DNA from: a virus
Length of the DNA stretch: 51,016 nt
Reading direction: 5' to 3' (one strand)
Virus record (IMG/VR): IMGVR_UViG_3300033571_030110
Span: 1 to 51,016 of that record
Shown piece after piece: positions 1 through 7,565 of this stretch (position 1 is the first letter of the stretch; the number at the start of each line of letters is the position of its first letter). Position numbers and translations under genes: made by a program. Under the pieces are notes generated by a model. The model did not search any database. It was not told the origin of the DNA and worked only from the letters and a program-made list of their open reading frames with translations.

Positions 1-128
1 ATCTTATAAAAAACAGTAACCTAGTTGATCTAGGTTACGGTTTTAGTTATGGCTTATGTCAAAATTCTCTATATGATTCTAATTCGCTTATTGCCCAGTT
101 GGCATTAGGTGTCAATGCTGGCACTTAA
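1..128 (+). CDS. 3' end of a gene cut by the window edge (unknown product)
   Basis: An open frame runs from the first bases of the window to TAA at 126-128 and encodes 41 residues ending in LIAQLALGVNAGT. The mix of Gly, Tyr, Asn and Leu looks like a genuine protein end. The stop lies 4 nt from the stop of the opposing minus-strand gene, the same tight convergent layout seen at 18694/18697 and 31457/31467. There is no start in the window and I recognise no family. A palindrome at 16-38 lies inside the frame. It could be a chance open frame over a terminator region. Confidence 0.5.
   Translation, partial: LIKNSNLVDLGYGFSYGLCQNSLYDSNSLIAQLALGVNAGT
6..38 (-). terminator. Hairpin terminator for the leftmost minus-strand genes
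   Basis: A perfect 9-bp inverted repeat, GTAACCTAG (16-24) and CTAGGTTAC (30-38), is separated by the 5-nt loop TTGAT. On the minus strand the stem is followed at once by TGTTTTTTAT, a good U-tract. It lies about 95 nt beyond the stop of the gene at 133-531, inside the end of the converging plus-strand frame. Confidence 0.7.
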
Positions 129-132
129 TTTA

Positions 133-531
133 TCAGTAACCATATCCAATGTTTCTAACCTCAACCCAATAATTAGCTGGCGCGTTGCTTTGATTGGGCG
201 CCGAACCGTCCGTTCTTATATACCAAAGCTGTGGAACAGGTATAGAGTTTCCGCCTCCTGTGGACATAATGCAAGTAACCCAATCTGCTTGTCCAGATCC
301 AACCGCTGGAATCTGACGACTCGCATTCCATCTTCTAGCTGGGCTTGGGCATCCAGAAGTAGCAGGTGAAACAAAGAAGTTAGCAGGTCTTGCTACTAAC
401 ATTCCGCCGCTTGGAGACGGACATACGGCGCAAGCCTTTCTAGCCGGAAAAGGTCCTGAAGCAAAAGTAAAATTTACACTTACGTCGGCTATAGCGTTGA
501 ATAATTTGTTGAACTTAGTTTTATCTATCAT
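133..531 (-). CDS. Small Cys/Pro/Ser-rich protein, unknown
   Basis: 132 residues. Not recognised. The ATG at 531 overlaps the TAA of the upstream gene by one base (TAATG), so translation is probably coupled. The N-terminal 25 residues are amphipathic. The middle is rich in Pro, Ser, Ala and Gly with several Cys (two in KACAVCPSPS), and the C-terminus is aromatic and Gly-rich (VEVRNIGYGY). There is no signal peptide or membrane segment. With its two upstream neighbours it forms a three-gene minus-strand unit that ends in the hairpin at 6-38. The composition would suit a virion surface or decoration protein, which is inference only. Confidence 0.65.
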   Translation of the reverse strand: MIDKTKFNKLFNAIADVSVNFTFASGPFPARKACAVCPSPSGGMLVARPANFFVSPATSGCPSPARRWNASRQIPAVGSGQADWVTCIMSTGGGNSIPVPQLWYIRTDGSAPNQSNAPANYWVEVRNIGYGY

Positions 532-770
532 TAGTGCACCTTGTATTTCTTGGGATTATCTTCATAAATAGCCGAAGGGCACGAACACTCGTTTCTTCTT
601 GCGATTATATCGCTCCAATGGAATATGTGATGGCCTCGCCTGTATAGGCAAACTGTTCTGTTGTTTTGACAGTCTTCTAAGTCAGAACAAAACTTATTGC
701 AAGGTGGGTTTGGTGCGGTGTCGTAGCTGATAGCTTTAGCTAGGTTGTTTAATTTTAATCTTAAACCCAT
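531..770 (-). CDS. Small cysteine-rich protein, unknown
   Basis: 79 residues. I chose the ATG at 770, whose first base is the last base of the upstream TGA (TGATG), rather than the TTG one codon earlier. Six Cys fall in two groups, four within residues about 24-41 (PPCNKFCSDLEDC and then a Cys) and a CxC near residue 64. A His-rich stretch (RRGHHIFHW) lies between them. The spacing could bind zinc or form disulfides. No family is recognised. It resembles in style the Cys-rich protein at 31814-32638, but I cannot align the two convincingly. Confidence 0.65.
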   Translation of the reverse strand: MGLRLKLNNLAKAISYDTAPNPPCNKFCSDLEDCQNNRTVCLYRRGHHIFHWSDIIARRNECSCPSAIYEDNPKKYKVH

Positions 771-1690
771 CAATCGACTCCTCTAATGTCATTGCCTTTT
801 TCCATTTCCCCAACAAAATTTCCCGAAGGCGGAGGGCCTTCTCTGTCTGGGGCAGGATTGTCATTAGGAGCTTCTTCAATGGTATCTCCTTGGCACTCTT
901 GTTGTTCTGCCTCAACCAAAATCTCTTGCATAAGATTTAGTGATTGTCCCGGCTTGACCAAGCCTGCAGATTCAAGATCATTCGCCAAAGCTGTTTGATA
1001 CGTGGCTAACAAAGCGGTTAATCCCGCTGCCGCTGCAGTGCCTGGAGATGTAGCTATTAATGCTTTTATGGCAATTATTGCAGCAATCAAATACGCTATA
1101 CCTTCTAATACATCTTCAGCCAACTCAACGCCCGGGAATTTTTGCTTTAAATACTGCGTGTAAATGACAATTTTTACACACTCGCTTACCAAGCACTGAG
1201 CGCCAGTATAAACAGCTCCTATAGCAGCGGCTATTAAGGCGGCATTTGCTGCAGTTTCTGCATTTAAATATCTACCTATAGCATCCCTTAAATCTTGTTC
1301 CATGCCTGGGGTTAACGCATTACCTAGAATATGCTTTAACGCCAACATGGAAGCTTCTGGAGTGCAGTTGCTTAGTTTTGCTATTTTTTCAAGTAATCTT
1401 CGGACCTTTCTAGCGTCGCCTCTTAGAATATTGCTAGGAGAACCCGACCTCATATTACAGTTATATTGATGCCAAAGCTCAAAAAGCTGCTTTAAGGTGT
1501 CTATAGTAATTTTTTCTTGCTTCAAAAGATCTGCTATAGCTTTAGCGCAGGAATTATATCTGTCAACTAGAAGCTTGATAAGAGCGGCGCTTATAGTAGT
1601 TCCTCCTAGCCAAAGCAACCAAGATGTAGTATCATCTGCTGCTACCTTGTTTAAAGCGTGTTTTAATCCTAATGTGTCACGAGATTTCAT
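770..1690 (-). CDS. Membrane-associated protein, possible paralog of 16604-17620
   Basis: 306 residues starting at the ATG at 1690. The frame is open to an ATG at 1717, but the promoter-like GTGTATATTTT lies inside that extension, exactly 14 nt before the ATG at 1690, so the shorter start is preferred. A hydrophobic segment near residues 25-42 (WLLWLGGTTISAALIKLL) is followed by a helical, Cys-containing middle. A long Ala/Ile-rich hydrophobic region lies near residues 195-240 (DVLEGIAYLIAAIIAIKALI), and the tail is Pro-rich and acidic. The DVLE-x2-AY-x-IA segment resembles one in the protein at 16604-17620, and both genes lie next to a glycosyltransferase. Function unknown; a membrane role is inferred from hydrophobicity. 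Confidence 0.75.
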   Translation of the reverse strand: MKSRDTLGLKHALNKVAADDTTSWLLWLGGTTISAALIKLLVDRYNSCAKAIADLLKQEKITIDTLKQLFELWHQYNCNMRSGSPSNILRGDARKVRRLLEKIAKLSNCTPEASMLALKHILGNALTPGMEQDLRDAIGRYLNAETAANAALIAAAIGAVYTGAQCLVSECVKIVIYTQYLKQKFPGVELAEDVLEGIAYLIAAIIAIKALIATSPGTAAAAGLTALLATYQTALANDLESAGLVKPGQSLNLMQEILVEAEQQECQGDTIEEAPNDNPAPDREGPPPSGNFVGEMEKGNDIRGVD

Positions 1691-1695
1691 ACTAA

Positions 1696-1704
1696 AATAT
1701 ACAC
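1696..1704 (-). promoter_or_regulatory. GTGTATA promoter-like element, predicted leaderless start
   Basis: On the minus strand GTGTATATT begins exactly 14 nt before the ATG at 1690, leaving the A of the ATG at about the expected +1 and no Shine-Dalgarno. The opposite strand carries TAAAAT at 1693-1698, 6 nt before the ATG of the divergent glycosyltransferase, so the 15-nt gap may hold both promoters. Confidence 0.6.
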
Positions 1705-2715
1705 ATGCGCATAGCATTCATTAATAACTTTTACAACTTCGGGGGATCCACAAAAACGGCTTACGCTTTAGCGAAGGAATTCTCTAAAGAACATCAAATG
1801 CAATTTTATGGGTTTTGGGACGGCGAGTTCCGTGAAGCCTTCTCAAAGCTAGGAGAGGCTTTTATTTTAAATTCAATCGGTTTTGATTACGAAAAAGATT
1901 TAGACGAATCAATCCTAAGATTTGATCCAGATATAGTCCATATATTCATTCCAGGTTCACAAAATCCGAGCTACTTCAGCAGGCTTCCACCTAGGACTAA
2001 GAAGTTTTTAACAGTTCTTTGCAATCAAAAAATTGGATTTGACCATCTTATCTTTGACAAGATATTTTTTCAATCTGAGTACGGACAGTCTTATACAGGA
2101 CTTAAATACAATGGGGTTGTTGTCAGACCTGGATATGATTATTATTTTGCTCACAGAGAGCAGAAAAAAACACCGACGCTTTCTAGAGTTTCTGCCTTTT
2201 GCCCATCAAAATTAATAAGCCACACAGTTTACGCGGCTTCAATTTTTAAAAATAACAATTGGGTTGTTGCTGGCGAGATACAAGACCCAAAAGAATACGA
2301 AAGTATAGTTCGCACTAAACAAGAAGCGTCAATTCAAAACCTCGCAGTGGTTTCAAACTTGACTGACGAAAAAGTAAAAGCCATAATAGAAACCACGGAT
2401 ATTTGGCATTACCCCACTTCATCAGAAGTCTTTTGTTTTTCAGCACTGGAAGCTATGGCTGCAGCAAAGCCTATTATAAGCTATAAACTAGACGCAGTTA
2501 AGGAGTTCTTTGATACAGACGATTGGCTTGCAGATGGCGTTGCAGACATGATAGCAAAAACAGAGAAAATGATAAATCTAAGCCCTTCTGAAAGGCAAAA
2601 AATTGGGCTTGCAAACTATCAAAACTATTTGAAATATTCTGGTAAAAATTTCGCAGCGAGAATTATGCGGGAATATGAATCGGTGCTGAATCCAAACAAA
2701 AGCGTAACGCTATAA
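1705..2715 (+). CDS. Glycosyltransferase, GT-B fold, GT4-like
   Basis: 336 residues. The N-terminus has the Rossmann strand and Gly-rich loop of GT-B enzymes (FINNFYNFGGSTKTAYAL). The C-terminal domain near residues 240-265 has the GT4 signature SSEVFCFSALEAMAAAKPII, with a Glu in the usual sugar-nucleotide contact region and a helix ending before the conserved Pro-Ile. The family transfers sugar from an activated donor with retention; donor and acceptor cannot be read from the sequence. It diverges from the membrane-protein gene at 770-1690. Its last codons and stop are embedded in the promoter-like element for the reductase gene. Translation may be leaderless. Confidence 0.8.
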   Translation: MRIAFINNFYNFGGSTKTAYALAKEFSKEHQMQFYGFWDGEFREAFSKLGEAFILNSIGFDYEKDLDESILRFDPDIVHIFIPGSQNPSYFSRLPPRTKKFLTVLCNQKIGFDHLIFDKIFFQSEYGQSYTGLKYNGVVVRPGYDYYFAHREQKKTPTLSRVSAFCPSKLISHTVYAASIFKNNNWVVAGEIQDPKEYESIVRTKQEASIQNLAVVSNLTDEKVKAIIETTDIWHYPTSSEVFCFSALEAMAAAKPIISYKLDAVKEFFDTDDWLADGVADMIAKTEKMINLSPSERQKIGLANYQNYLKYSGKNFAARIMREYESVLNPNKSVTL

Positions 2716-2716
2716 T
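2702..2716 (+). promoter_or_regulatory. 15-bp GCGTAACGCTATAAT promoter element before the reductase gene
   Basis: GCGTAACGC runs directly into a perfect TATAAT (2711-2716), 10 nt before the ATG of the ribonucleotide reductase. The same 15 bases with one change occur at 24202-24216 before the SSB gene. No good -35 box is visible about 17 nt upstream. The element overlaps the stop codon of the preceding glycosyltransferase. Confidence 0.65.
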
Positions 2717-2725
2717 AGAGTCACC

Positions 2726-4651
2726 ATGTCAAATCAATTGCCAACACAGTATCAGCAGTTTATTCATCTAAGTAGGTATTCACGTTGGTTGTCCGAAGAA
2801 AAACGCCGAGAAACTTGGGAAGAAACAGTTGATAGGTACTTTAAGTTTTTCAAGGAGCATCTTTCTGAAAAGCATAAGTTTATTTTAACATCAGAATTAG
2901 AAAAGGAGCTTAAGCAGGCTATTCTTAATCTAGAGATCATGCCTAGTATGCGCGCTCTTATGACAGCAGGAGAAGCTCTTAAGAGAGATAATACGGCAGG
3001 ATATAACTGCTCGTATGTTGCAGTCAACAATGTAAAAGCATTTGATGAAATACTGTACGTTCTGATGTGTGGAACTGGAGTTGGGTTTAGTGTAGAAAGA
3101 CAATATGTTGAAAAGCTTCCTACGATTGCTGAGACATTTAGTCCTTCGGACACAACTATCATTGTTCAAGACAGCAAGGCGGGATGGGCTAGAGCTTTCA
3201 GAGAACTCATCTCTTTACTTATTGGTGGGCAAATTCCGAAATGGGACGTTAGTAAGATTCGTCCTGCAGGAGCGAGACTTAAGACTTTTGGCGGGCGGGC
3301 CTCAGGCCCAGAGCCGCTTGATGACCTGTTCAGGTTTACAACTGAAACTTTTAAAAAGGCTGCTGGCCGAAAACTTACTTCAATTGAGTGTCATGACATC
3401 GTTTGTAAGGTTGCGGAAATTGTCGTGGTCGGAGGTGTTAGACGATCCGCTCTTATATCACTCAGTAACCTCACGGACGAAAGAATGCGAGATGCCAAGA
3501 GTGGCGCTTGGTGGCACGAAAACCCACAAAGAGCATTAGCAAATAACTCCGTCGCATACAAGGAAAAGCCGGAGATAGGCACCTTCATGGAGGAGTGGCT
3601 TGCCTTGTACAAGAGTAAGAGCGGAGAGCGAGGCCTATTTAATAGAGACGCCTGCAAGAAGACAGTGTCTAAGCTTGGCGATAGAAGAGACAGCTCTCAT
3701 GAATTTGGAACGAACCCATGCTCTGAGATCATTCTAAGAGACAAGGAATTCTGCAATCTCACAGAGGTTGTTGTCCGACCTGAAGACGACTACAACAGTC
3801 TCTCTAGAAAGGTTAGGCTAGCAGCTATACTTGGAACATTCCAAGCCTCTTTAACATATTTTCCATACCTTTCAACTAGCTGGAAGAAGAATTGCGAAGA
3901 AGAAGCCTTGCTAGGAGTTTCGCTTACAGGTATAACAGATAACCAAATGATGCGTGACCTCAAGTGGATTGAAAAAGCGCTTCCTGAACTTAAGAACGTA
4001 GCTGTAAATACAAATGAATGGTTTGCAAAAGAAATAGGCATCAACTCTGCTGCGGCAATAACCTGCGTTAAGCCTTCAGGAACTGTGTCTCAGCTGGTTG
4101 ATGCGGCTTCAGGCATACATGCAAGACACAACCAATTCTACATCAGAACTGTTCGCGCAGACAAGAAAGATCCGCTTTGTAAGCTGATGGTTGACGCCGG
4201 TTTTCCACATGAGCCATGCGTTATGAAACCTGATCACACTATGGTTTTTTCATTCCCTGTCAAGTCTCCAGACGGGTGCGTGACTAGAAATGATATGAAC
4301 GCAATTGAACAGTTAGAGCTTTGGTTGGCGTATCAACGCTTATGGTGCGAACACAAGCCTTCTGTCACTATAACCGTAAAGGAGCACGAGTGGATGGATG
4401 TAGGCGCTTGGGTTTACGGTCATTTTGACGAAATATCAGGAATTTCATTCCTTCCTCATTCAGACCACAGCTATAAGCAGGCACCGTATCAAGACTGCAC
4501 AAAAGATCAATATGAAGCTTTATTAGCAAAAATGCCAAAGAATGTAGATTGGACAAAGCTTTCAGAATATGAAGTAGACGATAGCACAAAGGGAACTCAG
4601 ACTTTCGCTTGTTCTGGCGACTCATGTGAAGTTGTAGATTTATCTAATTGA
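2726..4651 (+). CDS. Ribonucleoside-triphosphate reductase, adenosylcobalamin-dependent (class II)
   Basis: 641 residues. Makes dNTPs from rNTPs in the cytoplasm, using adenosylcobalamin to generate the radical. The N-terminal part (SRYSRWLSEEKRRETWEETV) matches monomeric RTPR enzymes. The active-site motif N330-P-C332-S-E334 is present; C332 is the expected thiyl radical position, with C95 (YNCSYV) as a likely partner in the disulfide pair. The loop KPSGTVSQLVDAASGIHARH is typical. The tail ends in C629-x4-C634, the redox-shuttle pair of this class. At 641 residues it is about 100 shorter than the well-known Lactobacillus-type enzyme, so the allosteric or insertion region may be reduced. Being class II, it needs no small subunit or oxygen but does need host B12. 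First gene of the replication operon; dUTPase follows 7 nt later. Confidence 0.93.
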   Translation: MSNQLPTQYQQFIHLSRYSRWLSEEKRRETWEETVDRYFKFFKEHLSEKHKFILTSELEKELKQAILNLEIMPSMRALMTAGEALKRDNTAGYNCSYVAVNNVKAFDEILYVLMCGTGVGFSVERQYVEKLPTIAETFSPSDTTIIVQDSKAGWARAFRELISLLIGGQIPKWDVSKIRPAGARLKTFGGRASGPEPLDDLFRFTTETFKKAAGRKLTSIECHDIVCKVAEIVVVGGVRRSALISLSNLTDERMRDAKSGAWWHENPQRALANNSVAYKEKPEIGTFMEEWLALYKSKSGERGLFNRDACKKTVSKLGDRRDSSHEFGTNPCSEIILRDKEFCNLTEVVVRPEDDYNSLSRKVRLAAILGTFQASLTYFPYLSTSWKKNCEEEALLGVSLTGITDNQMMRDLKWIEKALPELKNVAVNTNEWFAKEIGINSAAAITCVKPSGTVSQLVDAASGIHARHNQFYIRTVRADKKDPLCKLMVDAGFPHEPCVMKPDHTMVFSFPVKSPDGCVTRNDMNAIEQLELWLAYQRLWCEHKPSVTITVKEHEWMDVGAWVYGHFDEISGISFLPHSDHSYKQAPYQDCTKDQYEALLAKMPKNVDWTKLSEYEVDDSTKGTQTFACSGDSCEVVDLSN

Positions 4652-4658
4652 GGAAAAC

Positions 4659-5108
4659 ATGTCAAAAAATACAGAAGTAAAGATTAAGTTTTTAGAAAAC
4701 AACAATCTAAAAAAACTACCGGTGTATGCAACTGACGGTTCAGCAGGCATGGATTTTTACGCTTGCGGAAACTACGAACTATTACCAGGCGATGTAAGAT
4801 TAGTAAGGACTGGTATAGCCCTAGAGATCCCTAATGGGTATGAACTTCAAATAAGATCTAGAAGCGGTCTTGCATTAAAGAATCATGTATTTGTTCTTAA
4901 TGCGCCAGGCACTATAGATTCAGACTATAGAGGAGAAGTCGGTGTTATTATATGCAATTTAGGACCGTATGCATATAGAATAAATGAGGGTGATAGAATT
5001 GCGCAAGGAGTATTGTGCGAATATGAAAAGGCTGATCTAAAACTAGTGGAAGATATATCTACAACAGAAAGATCGGTCGGAGGTTTTGGATCCACCGGAA
5101 CCAAATAG
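4659..5108 (+). CDS. dut: Deoxyuridine 5'-triphosphate nucleotidohydrolase (dUTPase)
   Basis: 149 residues, the normal length for a trimeric dUTPase. It hydrolyses dUTP to dUMP and PPi, keeping uracil out of DNA and supplying dUMP. All five motifs are in order: GSAGMDFYA (I), RSRSGLALK (II), GTIDSDYRGEVGV (III), GDRIAQGV (IV) and the C-terminal RSVGGFGSTG (V), which closes over the active site. A clear Shine-Dalgarno (GAGGAAAAC) precedes the ATG. Its stop codon TAG is part of the next promoter-like element, TAGTGTATAAA. Confidence 0.95.
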   Translation: MSKNTEVKIKFLENNNLKKLPVYATDGSAGMDFYACGNYELLPGDVRLVRTGIALEIPNGYELQIRSRSGLALKNHVFVLNAPGTIDSDYRGEVGVIICNLGPYAYRINEGDRIAQGVLCEYEKADLKLVEDISTTERSVGGFGSTGTK

Positions 5109-5116
5109 TGTATAAA
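5108..5116 (+). promoter_or_regulatory. GTGTATAAA promoter-like element, predicted leaderless start
   Basis: GTGTATAAA begins exactly 14 nt before the ATG at 5122. The bases between the two (TCACC) contain no Shine-Dalgarno. The first G is the last base of the dUTPase stop codon, giving TAGTGTATAA, which recurs at 34195-34186 on the minus strand. Confidence 0.6.
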
Positions 5117-5121
5117 TCACC

Positions 5122-5496
5122 ATGAGTCTCAGTGCAGAAAAATATGTAATAAAATTTAAGGAAGAGCTTCTAAGACTTTACTCAGCTTTTTATTCTGGAC
5201 TGGAGCTTGACATAGCGATTTACGATCAAAAGACGGACGACATGCAAAAAAGAGCTTGCCTTCTAGCAAGCCTTTCGCATAGGAACGAAGATAAAGACCT
5301 AGACTTTTCCATAGACAAAAAGGTAAGAATTACCAAAACAGATCTATATACCTCAGACGAGCTTTTTTCAGTTGTTTTATGTGAAGAGCACGTAAAGAAG
5401 GGAAGGCTTACTAGAGAGGGAGATTTCTATATGACTTCATCTTCTGATGAGTTTAAAGAAATACCAAAGTACAAGAAATATATCCGAGTTAAATAA
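5122..5496 (+). CDS. Hypothetical protein
   Basis: 124 residues. Not recognised. The first half is helical with Tyr/Leu-rich heptads (KFKEELLRLYSAFYSGL). The second half is charged and ends in a basic KYKKYIRVK tail. There is no membrane segment or Cys motif. It starts a new unit behind the GTGTATAAA element with no Shine-Dalgarno and overlaps the next gene by one base. A DFYMTSSSDEF segment near the end resembles DLYTTSSSDVT in the protein at 13278-13733, which may be chance. Confidence 0.75.
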   Translation: MSLSAEKYVIKFKEELLRLYSAFYSGLELDIAIYDQKTDDMQKRACLLASLSHRNEDKDLDFSIDKKVRITKTDLYTSDELFSVVLCEEHVKKGRLTREGDFYMTSSSDEFKEIPKYKKYIRVK

Positions 5497-5849
5497 TGCC
5501 AATCTATCCATTCTACTGCAAAAAATGCGGTCATTCTGAGGAACTCTTTTTAAAGATGTCGGATGATAAACCGACAGTTTGTCCTAAAAACGACTGTCTT
5601 GGGGAGTATTGCAGAGACTATGCAGGAATTGGTGCTGTGATCGATTCAAATCAACCAAAAACAATTGGGGATTTGGCCGATGCTAACACGGAACGGCTAG
5701 TAAAGGAAGGAAAGATTCCTAAGTCCACTTTAAGTTGGGACACAAAAAGAAAAGAAATTAGAAAAAAGAAAGAGCACGCAAAGGACATAGCAAAAATGAC
5801 GCCTGCTCAGAAAACCCACTATATTATGACAGGAGAAAAAAAGATATGA
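5496..5849 (+). CDS. FmdB-like zinc-ribbon protein
   Basis: 117 residues. The N-terminus MPIYPFYCKKCGH starts an FmdB-type zinc ribbon: CxxC at residues 8-11 and a second CPKNDC pair near 29-34, followed by basic, helical sequence with several Lys/Arg runs. This family of short zinc ribbons occurs as putative regulators in bacteria and as small proteins in many phages; a specific role is not known. The basic tail fits nucleic-acid binding, which is inference. The start overlaps the previous stop by one base (TAATG), and the end overlaps the next gene by 4 bases (ATGA). Confidence 0.75.
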   Translation: MPIYPFYCKKCGHSEELFLKMSDDKPTVCPKNDCLGEYCRDYAGIGAVIDSNQPKTIGDLADANTERLVKEGKIPKSTLSWDTKRKEIRKKKEHAKDIAKMTPAQKTHYIMTGEKKI

Positions 5850-6145
5850 GCATTAAATTTGAAAAAATAGAAAAAGAAGAATTCGAAGCAAACATGGCTA
5901 CATTATTTTGCGATGAAACTGGCAAAAAGATGTTAGAAATTATAATCATGGACTCAGATAAAAAGAATACTGTTCAAGCGAAATGGAGTAATTTCAACTC
6001 TCAAACCAGTGGAAAGCATGAGATAATTGGCGACATATACTGCAGCCCAATTGAAACTGCTACCCAAAAGACTGCTATAATCAAAGTAATGACCGAAGAT
6101 AAAGGCAAAACCACAAATCATCGGGTGATAGTGAAATCAATATGA
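5846..6145 (+). CDS. Hypothetical protein
   Basis: 99 residues. Not recognised. It has alternating polar and hydrophobic residues suggestive of a small beta-rich domain (KMLEIIIMDSD, HRVIVKSI at the end), two Cys far apart and no membrane segment. The ATG lies in an ATGA overlap with the zinc-ribbon gene, and it overlaps the next start in the same way, so it belongs to a coupled operon of small early genes. Confidence 0.7.
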   Translation: MSIKFEKIEKEEFEANMATLFCDETGKKMLEIIIMDSDKKNTVQAKWSNFNSQTSGKHEIIGDIYCSPIETATQKTAIIKVMTEDKGKTTNHRVIVKSI

Positions 6146-6480
6146 AATTTATAAGCAATGCAGATGAAATGCGGGCAGAAAAAGACGTCAGTGTAAATCT
6201 TGTCACAGAGACAGGAGCTGTTACAAATAGCGAATCTTTAGCTGCTGCTAAATCCGTCTCAACAAGCGGATCGACCAAGTTCTTGATAAGAGCTTCCAAA
6301 AGACAAAGAAGACTCTACAATCCAATAGTAGACAAGATAGATCAAAAAAGCGTAATCAGAACAGAGCTGGAATTTGATTTCCAAGATGTATCAAAGGATT
6401 GCTACGACTCTTATATAGAGTATCTTAAGACAAGAAATAGCTATATGCTAACAAAGGCAGAGCTTTTTGCGAAGAGATAA
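6142..6480 (+). CDS. Hypothetical protein
   Basis: 112 residues. Not recognised. A low-complexity Ser/Thr/Ala/Val N-terminal half (TETGAVTNSESLAAAKSVSTSG) precedes a basic segment, RASKRQRRLYNPIVDKI, and a helical C-terminus with aromatic residues. The N-terminal half looks disordered and the basic segment could bind nucleic acid; both are inference. The ATG is in an ATGA overlap with the previous gene. Confidence 0.7.
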   Translation: MKFISNADEMRAEKDVSVNLVTETGAVTNSESLAAAKSVSTSGSTKFLIRASKRQRRLYNPIVDKIDQKSVIRTELEFDFQDVSKDCYDSYIEYLKTRNSYMLTKAELFAKR

Positions 6481-6481
6481 T

Positions 6482-6736
6482 ATGCAAAAAAATAAAGTTT
6501 TAAAGCTTAAAAAAGCCGTGTTTAGTGCCGTCTTAGACAACTGCAAGACTGAAGACGCAGAGCTTTTATCTGCAAAATTGGCTGTGATTATCGATGACTA
6601 TTTTGAAATGATTGACAAGCCAAAGTCAAAACCTTATCTAGCGCCAACTGGCGAAGATAATCCTTCTAATGGCTCTGTGGTCAGAACGAAAGGACAGTCT
6701 GAAAAAGCAGACGCTTTTAGAGCCGGCAGCGCATGA
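6482..6736 (+). CDS. Hypothetical small helical protein
   Basis: 84 residues. I chose the ATG at 6482, one base after the upstream TAA, over the TTG at 6467, which would overlap the previous gene. The N-terminal 50 residues form an amphipathic helical region (LKKAVFSAVLDNCKTEDAEL) followed by a polar, probably disordered tail. No family recognised. The stop overlaps the next ATG (ATGA). Confidence 0.65.
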   Translation: MQKNKVLKLKKAVFSAVLDNCKTEDAELLSAKLAVIIDDYFEMIDKPKSKPYLAPTGEDNPSNGSVVRTKGQSEKADAFRAGSA

Positions 6737-7161
6737 ACGAATACATAAATTCAAATCTAAGAATAGTTTGGATATTGACGTTGGGTGGCGGAGAAATGAT
6801 CCACGACAACGTACAAAAGCCTGGCGATATTTCTGTTTGGCGCAAGACTCAAGAGTCATTGATAGATAGGCCTAAAAATATAAGACTCGCCATAATAAGC
6901 GAAAATAGAATAGTAAAAGAAGTGATAATGGGTGAAAGCTCAAGTCATTTCTTTTTCTCAAGAAGATCAAGACTGACTCTTGGAGAACATGCATCAAAAG
7001 AAGAGTATGGTATTGGCTATCATGATGGTCAGTCCAATACCGTTAGGATAACTTGGTATGACGAAAATCTAGACCCTGTAGAGCTTGACATACGAGAATT
7101 TGAGAAATGCCAACAGACACTAATACCAAAGATTTCGACAGCATATTCGTTCCAAAGCTAA
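6733..7161 (+). CDS. Hypothetical protein
   Basis: 142 residues. Not recognised. It is beta-rich in appearance with a possible hydrophobic strand near residues 9-18 (LRIVWILTLGG) that is too short for a confident membrane segment. Polar loops contain HFFFSRRSRL and a C-terminal part with VRITWYDENLDPVELD. It starts in an ATGA overlap and overlaps the next gene by 55 nt in another frame, long even for this genome. Confidence 0.65.
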   Translation: MNEYINSNLRIVWILTLGGGEMIHDNVQKPGDISVWRKTQESLIDRPKNIRLAIISENRIVKEVIMGESSSHFFFSRRSRLTLGEHASKEEYGIGYHDGQSNTVRITWYDENLDPVELDIREFEKCQQTLIPKISTAYSFQS

Positions 7162-7565
7162 AGATTCCTATCGAAGCTTTGATCACAGAAACAATAATAG
7201 ACAACAAAATCAAATGGAGAGCTAAATCAGGGGCCAATATAACAAGACCCCTGGTTCCTTTTTGGCGCAAGTCTATTTGCAAAGATTATCCCGAGCTTAA
7301 ACAGCTTGGAGAGGAATACTCTTTGGAAATATCTTATGTTAAAAACCTATTGCACATCTTCGATCAATCAAACGTGCTAGAATACGTGAAGGAGCGAGGA
7401 ATAATAACGTTCAGATTCCTTCCTTTGGACAAGCAAAAAACAGTAGTTTACAATCTGTTCCAAAGAGAATTGGAAAGAAGATCTGATAAAAAGGAAGTAA
7501 AGAAAATAGTGATCCCCAAAGAACAGACATTCTTCAGGGAATCAAAAGGATCATCAATTATATGA
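7107..7565 (+). CDS. Hypothetical protein
   Basis: 152 residues. Not recognised. There is a Pro/Arg-containing central part (ITRPLVPFWRKSICKDYPEL), then a helical region and a basic C-terminus (RELERRSDKKEVKKIVIPKE). The ATG at 7107 lies 55 nt inside the previous gene; a later start would remove conserved-looking sequence, so the longer form is kept. It ends in an ATGA overlap with the RecA-like gene, which suggests a recombination or replication accessory role by position only. Confidence 0.65.
   Translation: MPTDTNTKDFDSIFVPKLKIPIEALITETIIDNKIKWRAKSGANITRPLVPFWRKSICKDYPELKQLGEEYSLEISYVKNLLHIFDQSNVLEYVKERGIITFRFLPLDKQKTVVYNLFQRELERRSDKKEVKKIVIPKEQTFFRESKGSSII

Noticed and set aside
109-369. 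Plus-strand ORF opposite the minus-strand gene at 133-531
   Set aside because: A shadow frame with Ser/Arg-rich sequence; the minus-strand frame has coupling, plausible composition and a terminator.
3294-3312. GGGCC/GGCCC hairpin in the reductase gene as a terminator
   Set aside because: No U-tract follows in either direction, and it lies in the middle of a well-supported gene.
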